The position numbers were made by a program, and so were the translations under genes. DNA of 6,905 nt, taken from Synergistaceae bacterium (lineage in GTDB: Bacteria; Synergistota; Synergistia; Synergistales; Aminobacteriaceae). The number at the start of each line of letters is the position of its first letter. Positions within the stretch are counted from its first letter, which is position 1. Of this stretch, positions 1-5,322 are shown one piece after another. The notes under the pieces are model-generated. The model had not been told where the DNA came from and did not search any database. It saw only the letters and a list, made by a program, of their open reading frames with translations. The stretch covers positions 1 to 6,905 of the forward strand of contig JAFSLR010000366.1 in assembly GCA_017448375.1 (NCBI GenBank), written 5' to 3'.

Positions 1-11
1 AAAAATTTCAC

Positions 12-17
12 AGGAGG
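12..17 (+). promoter_or_regulatory. Strong Shine-Dalgarno site of the symporter gene
   Basis: AGGAGG lies seven bases before the ATG at 25, an optimal spacing. It fixes the start of the transporter gene. The promoter itself must lie upstream of the window. Confidence 0.9.
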
Positions 18-24
18 TTTCAAC

Positions 25-1242
25 ATGAGCAGCAAAGGTTTCACGAGTTCGCTTCCGTTCAAACTGATAGTAGCTCTCGTAGCGGGTCTGTTTATCGGTT
101 TATGGCTTTCATCAACTCATACCAGCCCGGTATCAACAGCACTTCTTCACATCATCGTAACATTGCATTACATAGCCGGACAGTTCTTGATGTTCTGCGT
201 TCCGTTAATCATAATCGGATTCGTAGCACCCTCAATCACACGTATGGGCAATAACGCTTCAAGAATGCTCATGCTTGCGCTGACTCTCGCTTACGCATCA
301 TCAATCGGCGCGGCATTCTCGGCAACAGCAGCGGGATATACGATTCTTCCGATGCTCAGTATTGCTACGGCTGTTGAGGGTCTCAGGTCTCTTCCCGAAG
401 TCGTATTCAAGCTCTCAATTCCTCAGATTATGCCAGTAATGTCGGCGTTATTCGTTTCGGTTCTCGTAGGGCTTGCGGCGGCGTGGAACAAGAGCAAAAC
501 TACTACAGCACTTCTTGAGGAGTTCCAGCAGATAGTGTTGAGCATAGTAACAAATTTCCTGATACCCGTACTGCCTTTCCTGATTGGTACGACATTCTGC
601 CAGCTCGCATATGAAGGTTCAATCACTGAACAGCTTCCGGTGTTCCTCGTGATTATTCTTATCGTAATGGCCGGGCATTATATTTGGATGGCGTTGCTTT
701 ACTTCATTGCGGGAGTTTATTCGGGGAAAAATCCCTGGAACGTCGTCAAGAATTACGGCCCTGCGTATATGACTGCTGTCGGAACAATGTCGAGCGCGGC
801 GACTCTCTCAGTTGCACTTACCTGCGCAAAGAAGTCGGAGCCTACTCTGCGTGATGACATGGTGAATTTCGGAATACCGTTGTTTGCGAATATTCATCTC
901 TGCGGATCGGTAATGACTGAGACATTTTTCGTCATGGCCGTGTCGAAAGTTCTTTACGGAGTCTATCCTACTGTCGGGAACATGATACTCTTCTGCTTGC
1001 TGCTGGGAGTTTTCGCGATAGGTGCGCCCGGAGTCCCCGGCGGTACTGTAATGGCCTCGTTGGGACTGATTACGGGTGTTCTTGGGTTTGACGCGACTGG
1101 TACGGCGTTAATGCTGACGATTTTTGCGTTACAGGACTCGTTCGGGACTGCCTGCAATGTTACGGGGGACGGAGCTTTGACGCTGATACTTACGGGGTAC
1201 GCTGAGAAGCACGGAATCGGTGCGGAGAATTTATCGGCCTGA
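25..1242 (+). CDS. Dicarboxylate/amino acid:cation symporter (DAACS family), atypical binding site
   Basis: This is a 405-residue multi-spanning inner-membrane protein of the glutamate-transporter fold, expected to take up an amino acid or carboxylate with a cation. Hydrophobic segments run through most of the chain. The family landmarks are visible: a serine-rich hairpin 1 motif GTMSSAATL (253-261), a hairpin 2 motif GAPGVPGG (333-340), and the last helix with NVTGD (378-382). By-eye alignment to the archaeal homologue GltPh shows key changes. The NMDGT sodium motif reads HLCGS (291-295), so the Asn and Asp are His and Cys. The arginine that holds the acidic side chain of the substrate is Gly374, while the neighbouring Asp371, Thr375, Asn378 and Asp382 are kept. 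The substrate is therefore probably not glutamate or aspartate. The length is near the short end of the family. The start is set by AGGAGG. It appears to be the last gene of its transcript. Confidence 0.9.
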   Translation: MSSKGFTSSLPFKLIVALVAGLFIGLWLSSTHTSPVSTALLHIIVTLHYIAGQFLMFCVPLIIIGFVAPSITRMGNNASRMLMLALTLAYASSIGAAFSATAAGYTILPMLSIATAVEGLRSLPEVVFKLSIPQIMPVMSALFVSVLVGLAAAWNKSKTTTALLEEFQQIVLSIVTNFLIPVLPFLIGTTFCQLAYEGSITEQLPVFLVIILIVMAGHYIWMALLYFIAGVYSGKNPWNVVKNYGPAYMTAVGTMSSAATLSVALTCAKKSEPTLRDDMVNFGIPLFANIHLCGSVMTETFFVMAVSKVLYGVYPTVGNMILFCLLLGVFAIGAPGVPGGTVMASLGLITGVLGFDATGTALMLTIFALQDSFGTACNVTGDGALTLILTGYAEKHGIGAENLSA

Positions 1243-1244
1243 TT

Positions 1245-1305
1245 GAGGCAGTATAATTTTTGGGGGCACACGATGTTAATTCGTTCTGCCTCCTTTTATT
1301 TTTTT
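1245..1305 (+). terminator. Probable intrinsic terminator after the symporter
   Basis: GAGGCAG (1245-1251) pairs perfectly with CTGCCTC (1286-1292), and inner AATT segments (1255-1258 and 1278-1281) can extend the helix after a small mismatch region. A T-rich run with a single A (1294-1305) follows at once. The 34-base distance between the arms is larger than in most terminators, which lowers confidence a little. Confidence 0.65.
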
Positions 1306-1308
1306 CTG

Positions 1309-1317
1309 TGCTATAAT
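1309..1317 (+). promoter_or_regulatory. Extended -10 promoter for the methyltransferase transcript
   Basis: TGCTATAAT is a consensus -10 hexamer (1312-1317) with the TGn extension. No good -35 hexamer lies 16-18 bases upstream, but extended -10 promoters often do without one. It sits directly after the preceding terminator and would start RNA near 1324, about 30 bases before the TTG start at 1354. Confidence 0.6.
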
Positions 1318-1337
1318 CCTAGAAAAATACATAAAAT

Positions 1338-1344
1338 TAAGGAG
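1338..1344 (+). promoter_or_regulatory. Shine-Dalgarno site for the TTG start at 1354
   Basis: TAAGGAG lies nine bases before TTG at 1354. The ATG at 1455 has no comparable purine-rich site in front of it. This supports 1354 as the original start of the methyltransferase gene and 1455 as merely the first ATG of the downstream frame. Confidence 0.6.
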
Positions 1345-1353
1345 TTGACAACT

Positions 1354-1416
1354 TTGGACGAATATTTGTACAGCGGTCAGCGGTCAGTATTGACTCTAGT
1401 CTCCCGGAAAATGTAA
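1354..1416 (+). other. Out-of-frame N-terminal fragment of the methyltransferase (TTG start, 20 codons)
   Basis: From TTG at 1354 the frame reads MDEYLYSGQRSVLTLVSRKM and stops at TAA (1414-1416). It has a good ribosome binding site and promoter but is too short to be a domain. The methyltransferase frame (codons in phase with 1455) is open from 1341 onward without an ATG or a common alternative start, and between 1389 and 1454 it encodes a plausible N-terminal extension with the order SLPENVNSFNSFCKFCENV. The simplest reading is that this fragment is the true N-terminus, separated from the body by one frame break in the overlap 1354-1413. Alternatively it is a leader peptide ORF; nothing seen favours that. 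Confidence 0.5.
1371..1387 (+). repeat. Heptanucleotide tandem repeat CAGCGGT, 2.4 copies
   Basis: CAGCGGT occurs at 1371-1377 and 1378-1384, followed by a partial CAG. It lies within the overlap between the TTG-initiated fragment and the methyltransferase frame. Adding one 7-base unit would join the two frames into a 288-residue protein. Removing one unit would put a TGA in frame instead. The copy number is low, so it may be chance. Confidence 0.7.
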
Positions 1417-1454
1417 ATTCATTCAATAGCTTCTGCAAATTCTGCGAAAATGTA

Positions 1455-2213
1455 ATGGACGCTTTCCCTTGTGTAAAACGTTGGCAAACCTATTTCCTAA
1501 ATCATTCATTAAGGCTCTATAACTCATTTAGATTCGTGCAGAAAGTTACAGGCTTCAGGAAAAACTTAACACTTCTTGCACCAGGTGGCGGGCCTGCATT
1601 TGTGGAATTATGCCTGTCAAAATACATGGGCTTCAAATGCACTGTCGTTGACCTTCCGCATATTGTCGAAGAAAACAAGCCGTATTACGACTGGGCGAAT
1701 TTCGAGACTGTGGGCGAACACATAGAAAATTATGTTCAGAGAAGCGGAAAAATTTTTGACGTTGTAATGAGCCTCGAAAACATAGAGCATATACCTGCTG
1801 CTCCTTCAAGCTACATAGCAAAATTCGTGAATGCGATTGCAGACGGCGGATATTTTGTGATTTCAACGCCTAATATGGGGTCATTTGCTCACTTGATCAG
1901 AATCCTACTAATGATGCCGACTCTGCCTGTTCCAGAGATAACATTTGACATGAAAAGCTATTCTCACTACAGAGAGTACATGCCCTGCGAAATAATTGAG
2001 GCTTACGAGAAAAACGGCCTCTCCTACAAAGCAAGGGCATACACGAATGAATCCACTGCGTTCAGGAAATATGACACTTCGAGGCGTTCGATGTATCACG
2101 TGAAAAATCCTGTTACAAAATTCCTCATGCGCTGGTTTACACAGTTAGGAATGAGCATAATGGGGATAATACCGCGTTTCAGGTACATAATGCTTCTGGC
2201 CGCTCAGAAATAA
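1455..2213 (+). CDS. Class I SAM-dependent methyltransferase (N-terminus likely frameshifted)
   Basis: The 252 residues read from the first ATG form a Rossmann-type methyltransferase. The SAM-binding motif I is LTLLAPGGGPAFVE (38-51), an acidic residue at the end of strand 2 follows in VVDLP (64-68), the strand 4 region is FDVVMSLENIEHI (101-113), and GGYFVISTPN (131-140) is the later motif of the Methyltransf_11/23 type. HYREY (171-175) and a following helix are typical of small-molecule or glycan/lipid methyltransferases of this group; the acceptor cannot be named. There is no signal peptide, so it should act in the cytoplasm. The ATG at 1455 lacks a ribosome binding site, and the frame stays open upstream to 1341. 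A well-placed TTG start at 1354 is in another frame, so the gene is either broken or switched off by an indel near the CAGCGGT repeat. It is a single-gene unit with its own promoter and terminator and has no evident link to its neighbours. Confidence 0.8.
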   Translation: MDAFPCVKRWQTYFLNHSLRLYNSFRFVQKVTGFRKNLTLLAPGGGPAFVELCLSKYMGFKCTVVDLPHIVEENKPYYDWANFETVGEHIENYVQRSGKIFDVVMSLENIEHIPAAPSSYIAKFVNAIADGGYFVISTPNMGSFAHLIRILLMMPTLPVPEITFDMKSYSHYREYMPCEIIEAYEKNGLSYKARAYTNESTAFRKYDTSRRSMYHVKNPVTKFLMRWFTQLGMSIMGIIPRFRYIMLLAAQK

Positions 2214-2216
2214 ATT

Positions 2217-2254
2217 AATCCCCCTTCACGTTTCATCATGAGGGGGGATTCTTT
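2217..2254. terminator. Bidirectional terminator between convergent methyltransferase and LysR genes
   Basis: AATCCCCCTTCA (2217-2228) pairs with TGAGGGGGGATT (2239-2250), giving a 12-pair stem with one G-T wobble and a 10-base loop. CTTTAT follows on the plus strand. On the minus strand the hairpin is followed by a T-rich stretch (complement of AGAAATAAATT). It can serve both genes. The LysR stop codon (2253-2255) lies just outside the stem. Confidence 0.85.
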
Positions 2255-3161
2255 ATGCCTGAAAATCTGTATGCTCGCTGTAAATTCTCTGCAACAATCT
2301 CACGAAATCCGCAACGCTCTTCCTTTTATCGCCTGAATGTGTGCACAACACGCAGGTGATTTTTTCCGGGCAGTCGAAAAGTGTCCATGAAAATTCGCCG
2401 TTATGGTCGTTGAGGAATCCCGGCGCAAGACATATCCCCTTATGCGCTCTTATGTTGGTTAATGTAGTTTCGCGGTCGTTGCTGTTGAAGTACTCCGTGT
2501 GAATCTCGTCAATGATTCTCTTCTGCACCGCTTTAAGCTCAGGAGGAGAACCGCCCCCGACCATCAGCACCCTTCCGCGCAAATCTTCAGCGTGAACGAT
2601 CTCCCTTCCGGCTAATTCATCGCCCTTCTCCGTAATCAGATATATTCTGCTGTCGAAAAGAGAATGTATCTTTATGTCGGGAATGTGCATAACGTCTTCA
2701 AGCCTCGCAAAGAATATATCCTCTTCGCCCCTGAGAAATGATGACGAGTCGTAGAGCCTCAAGAAATGTGGTGTAACTGATACTCCGGGATTATCGCGCT
2801 CAAATATCTCTGTCGCTTCGGGAAGGAAATATATTGCTGACCTCATCGGGAGTCCGATTGTTATGTTCGTGCTGTAATGTGTGCTGAAATTCTGCCCTTG
2901 TTCAACAGCTCTCCTCAAGTCCTCGCGTATGTTCCTCAATGTAACGCAGAACTGTTCGCCTGCCGGAGTGAGTATTGCGCCTCTCGGTGAACGCTCGAAA
3001 AGTGAAAACTGTATTTCCTCCTCAGCAAGTTTAATCTGATATGTTAATGCCGGCTGCGTTATGTGCAAATTCTCGGCTGCCCTGCTGAAGCTCCGTGTCT
3101 TTGCGAGTTCAAGAATGTAATCAAACTGTCTTGTGTCCATGATAAAAATTGCAGATACCAT
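2253..3161 (-). CDS. LysR-type transcriptional regulator
   Basis: The protein is a LysR-family DNA-binding regulator of standard size (302 residues from the first ATG, 295 from the second). The winged helix-turn-helix spans about 10-67, with the characteristic pattern SFSRAAENLHITQPALTYQI (24-43) and the wing ending in GAILTPAGEQF (61-71). A linker helix (72-95) and the periplasmic-binding-protein-like effector domain (about 97-295) follow. The second Met (position 8, codon at 3138-3140) is the likelier start, since family members usually begin about three residues before the QFDYIL-like first helix; neither start has a clear Shine-Dalgarno site. It is transcribed away from the reductase/hydrolase operon, the usual arrangement for a LysR regulator that controls the divergent genes and itself. 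The effector is unknown, perhaps a substrate or product of the esterase/reductase pathway. Confidence 0.92.
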   Translation of the reverse strand: MVSAIFIMDTRQFDYILELAKTRSFSRAAENLHITQPALTYQIKLAEEEIQFSLFERSPRGAILTPAGEQFCVTLRNIREDLRRAVEQGQNFSTHYSTNITIGLPMRSAIYFLPEATEIFERDNPGVSVTPHFLRLYDSSSFLRGEEDIFFARLEDVMHIPDIKIHSLFDSRIYLITEKGDELAGREIVHAEDLRGRVLMVGGGSPPELKAVQKRIIDEIHTEYFNSNDRETTLTNIRAHKGICLAPGFLNDHNGEFSWTLFDCPEKITCVLCTHSGDKRKSVADFVRLLQRIYSEHTDFQA

Positions 3162-3175
3162 ATAAAATGCTTTGA

Positions 3176-3203
3176 TTGGAAAATTATAGCACCCTCGTAT
3201 AAC
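3176..3203 (+). promoter_or_regulatory. Possible promoter of the reductase/hydrolase operon, overlapping the LysR promoter
   Basis: TTGGAA (3176-3181) and TATAAC (3198-3203) are separated by 16 bases, a moderate sigma-70-type match. The LysR -10 on the other strand lies inside this spacer, so a bound LysR protein could affect both directions. No clean inverted-repeat LysR box could be picked out by eye in the AT-rich 80-base gap. Confidence 0.4.
3183..3191 (-). promoter_or_regulatory. Extended -10 promoter of the LysR gene
   Basis: On the minus strand these bases read TGCTATAAT, a consensus -10 with TGn extension, identical to the element before the methyltransferase. No convincing -35 hexamer is seen. 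Transcription would start near 3176, giving a short leader before the first ATG (3161) and about 36 bases before the second (3140). Confidence 0.55.
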
Positions 3204-3223
3204 ATTAAATCATTCCACAAAAG

Positions 3224-3229
3224 AAGGAG
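3224..3229 (+). promoter_or_regulatory. Shine-Dalgarno site of the YajO-like reductase
   Basis: AAGGAG lies twelve bases before the ATG at 3242, longer than ideal. A nearer ATG at 3232 is only two bases away and in another frame, so 3242, whose product matches the family N-terminus, is the real start. Confidence 0.65.
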
Positions 3230-3241
3230 AAATGAATCACA

Positions 3242-4237
3242 ATGAAATATGTAAAACTCGGAAATTCAGGTGTTGACGTTTCGCGCATATGCTTGGGAAT
3301 GATGAGCTTCGGCAAGCCCGGCACTGAGAACGGCGTTTTCCCGTGGGCAATGGAATTTGAAGACGCAAAGCCGCTTTTCCGCAAAGCAATAGAACTCGGC
3401 ATAAACTTTTTCGACACAGCAAACGTTTACCAGCTCGGAAGCAGTGAGACAATAACGGGGAAATTGATTCGCGAGTTCGGCCTCAACCGTGATGAGATTG
3501 TTGTTGCGACAAAAGTCAACTTCGAGATGCGCGCAGGAAAACCTAACGGAGGCGGCTCTTCCCGCAAAAACATCATGGCCGAAATAGATCACAGCCTCGA
3601 AAGACTCGGACTCGATTACGTTGACCTGTACCAGATTCACAGGCTTGACCCGTTTACGCCGATGGAAGAGATTATGGAAGCGTTGCATGACGTAGTGAAG
3701 TCGGGCAAAGCAAGATACATCGGCGCGTGCACAATGGACGCATGGCAGTTTGAGAGATTGCAGAACATTGCGGAGCGTCATAACTGGACGAAATTCATCA
3801 CAATGCAGAATCAGTACAACCTCATTTACCGCGAAGAAGAACACGAAATGATGCCGTTATGCCTCGACAGGAAAGTCGGCGTAAACCCTTGGAGTCCTCT
3901 TGCGGGCGGAAGGTGCGCTCACTCTTGGGGGACTCAGACAGCAAGAACGAAAATTGACGCGGTATCCCCGGCGGTTTGGACGGAGAAGACAGCCGCGCAG
4001 GATAAAGCTGTTGTCGATAACCTCGAACGTGTTGCGCGTGAACATGGCCGGACAATGGCTCAGGAGTCTTTAGCGTGGATGCTCAGCAAGCCGTTCATAT
4101 GCTCACCCGTTGTCGGTACTACCAGCGTTAAGCACGTTGAGGAAGCAGCATCGGCAGTTGATATTACGCTGACACAGGAAGAAATTTCAGCCCTTGAAGC
4201 CCCCTATGTAGCGCACACAAAGCAGCACGCATTTTAG
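3242..4237 (+). CDS. Aldo/keto reductase, YajO-like
   Basis: This 331-residue cytoplasmic protein is an NAD(P)H-dependent oxidoreductase with the aldo/keto reductase barrel. It begins with the usual hairpin MKYVKLGNSGVDVSRICLGM. The catalytic tetrad is complete: Asp58 and Tyr63 (FFDTANVY), Lys91 (VVATKV) and His133 (QIHR). NPWSPLAGG (215-223) and PVVGTTSVKHVEEA (289-302) fit the cofactor-binding end of the barrel. From memory the closest well-known relative is E. coli YajO (similar length; both carry NLIYREEE, WSPLA and AVDITL). YajO has been linked to 1-deoxyxylulose 5-phosphate and thiamine supply, but that role should not be carried over without more evidence. It is the first gene of a probable operon: the next start lies ten bases after its stop. 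It is divergent from LysR, its likely regulator. Confidence 0.93.
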   Translation: MKYVKLGNSGVDVSRICLGMMSFGKPGTENGVFPWAMEFEDAKPLFRKAIELGINFFDTANVYQLGSSETITGKLIREFGLNRDEIVVATKVNFEMRAGKPNGGGSSRKNIMAEIDHSLERLGLDYVDLYQIHRLDPFTPMEEIMEALHDVVKSGKARYIGACTMDAWQFERLQNIAERHNWTKFITMQNQYNLIYREEEHEMMPLCLDRKVGVNPWSPLAGGRCAHSWGTQTARTKIDAVSPAVWTEKTAAQDKAVVDNLERVAREHGRTMAQESLAWMLSKPFICSPVVGTTSVKHVEEAASAVDITLTQEEISALEAPYVAHTKQHAF

Positions 4238-4247
4238 AGTTTGAGTA

Positions 4248-5322
4248 ATGATGAGGAAAATATTTTCAGCGTTTATAATTTTATCCTGCCTAATAATTTC
4301 TCCGGCTCTCAGTGCTGAACCCATAATTCTAGAATCACAGGGCAGCTTCATGGCCGGAGGAAAGACTGCGGAAAACGGCGGGGAATTTGTGTTTTCTGAC
4401 TGGACTAACACTGCCGGTCAGACAGCATACGGTGATCACGCTTATGTGTGGTATCAAATTCCTGTGAATGCGAAAAATTTTCCGATGGTATTTCTTCACG
4501 GGGGCGGTCAGTCAAAAAAAAACATGGGAGTCGACTCCTGACGGCCGCGAAGGATTCGGGAATATATTTCTCCGCAGGGGCTTCAAGACGTACCTTGTTG
4601 ACCAGCCCAGAAGGGGCGAAGCAGGTTTCAGCACAGTATCAAGCGATGGCGTTATACCTCCGGCGTATTATGACCGAACAATGTTTACGCTTTTCAGGCT
4701 TGGACGCTGGCCTAATTTCTACGATGATACGCAGTTCCCGAAAGACGCAAAGAGCCTCGAACAGTTTTACAGGCAGGGTACGCCCAACACAGCACCGCTT
4801 GATTTCGGACTCGTTGCTGACGCTATGACCGCAGTATTGTCTGAGACAGGCCCGGCGATTCTCGTTACGCATTCGCAGGGAGGCGGGGCAGGTTGGCTTA
4901 CGGCGTTACGGAGTGAGAATATCCGCGCAATCGCAGCATTTGAGCCCGGCGGGAGTCCGCGATTGTTCCCTGAAGGCGAGGTGCCCGATCCCATTAACAC
5001 ATCTTTCGGAGTGATTGAGGGTACGGCGGTTTCACTTGAGGATTTCAGGAAGCTGACACGATTCCTGATTGGGATATTTTACGGCGACCATATAGCGACA
5101 GAGCCGACAGATAATTACGGTGCTGACCAGTGGCGCGCTGAGCTTTCAATGGGCAGGAAATTCGCGGAACTCGTCAACAAATACGGCGGGGACTGCACAG
5201 TGATACACCTTCCCGAACTCGGCATAAAGGGCAACACTCACTTTATGTTTGCTGACCTGAATAATGTTGAGATTGCCGACTTGTTATCGAAATGGCTCAA
5301 AGAGAAAGGACTTGACGAATGA
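4248..5322 (+). pseudogene. Secreted esterase-713-like alpha/beta hydrolase, split by a frameshift at 4514-4522
   Basis: Two frames together encode one hydrolase of 357 residues. The first (4248-4541, 97 codons) starts with a Sec signal peptide (hydrophobic core IFSAFIILSCLII, probable cleavage after ALSA, residue 23) and reaches the oxyanion-loop motif HGGG (84-87). It then runs into a stop at 4539-4541. The second frame continues without loss from TWESTPDGREGF (92-103) to the stop at 5320-5322. Skipping one A in the nine-A run joins them exactly. The reconstructed protein has the VDQPRRG segment, the nucleophile in THSQGGG (Ser209), a glutamate in FEPGG (Glu232) and a histidine in GNTHFMF (His331), matching the Ser/Glu/His triad known for esterase 713 of Alcaligenes. 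The elbow has Thr where most have Gly. The start at 4248 or 4251 has no clear ribosome site and may be coupled to the reductase. As written, the gene would give only a 97-residue exported stub. The rest looks intact, suggesting a very recent, slippage-tolerated or artefactual break. Confidence 0.8.
4514..4522 (+). repeat. Homopolymer of nine A at the hydrolase frame break
   Basis: The run directly follows the codons for HGGGQS. With nine A the frame closes 17 bases later; with eight A it continues for 266 more codons of conserved hydrolase. Runs of this length are hot spots for replication slippage, RNA polymerase slippage and sequencing error. Confidence 0.9.

Noticed and set aside
963..1271. 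Minus-strand open frame of 102 codons over the 3' end of the symporter
   Set aside because: It is antisense to conserved transporter motifs, has low-complexity Pro/Val-rich content, and has no promoter or ribosome site.
1345..1350. TTGACA as a -35 promoter element
   Set aside because: No acceptable -10 follows at 16-18 bases (GTACAG at 1368), and the hexamer lies between the ribosome site and the TTG start of the downstream frame.
1371..1387. CAGCGGT repeat as a recent duplication from one copy
   Set aside because: Removing one unit puts TGA (1391-1393) in frame with the TTG start, so a one-copy ancestor would not have encoded the full protein.
3232..3234. ATG at 3232 as start of the reductase gene
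   Set aside because: It is only two bases from the Shine-Dalgarno site and in another frame from the conserved reductase.
3266..3844. Minus-strand open frame of 192 codons inside the YajO-like reductase
   Set aside because: It lies antisense within a clearly conserved gene, shows no recognisable motif or ribosome site, and is explained by codon bias of the sense gene.
4514..4522. Programmed -1 ribosomal frameshifting at the A run
   Set aside because: A -1 shift leads into the third phase, not the hydrolase phase. Restoring the protein needs +1 or -2, so classical -1 slippage does not fit.
4448..4828. Plus-strand open frame of 126 codons in the third phase across the broken hydrolase
   Set aside because: The real homology runs in the other two phases; this frame shows no hydrolase motif and is a shadow.
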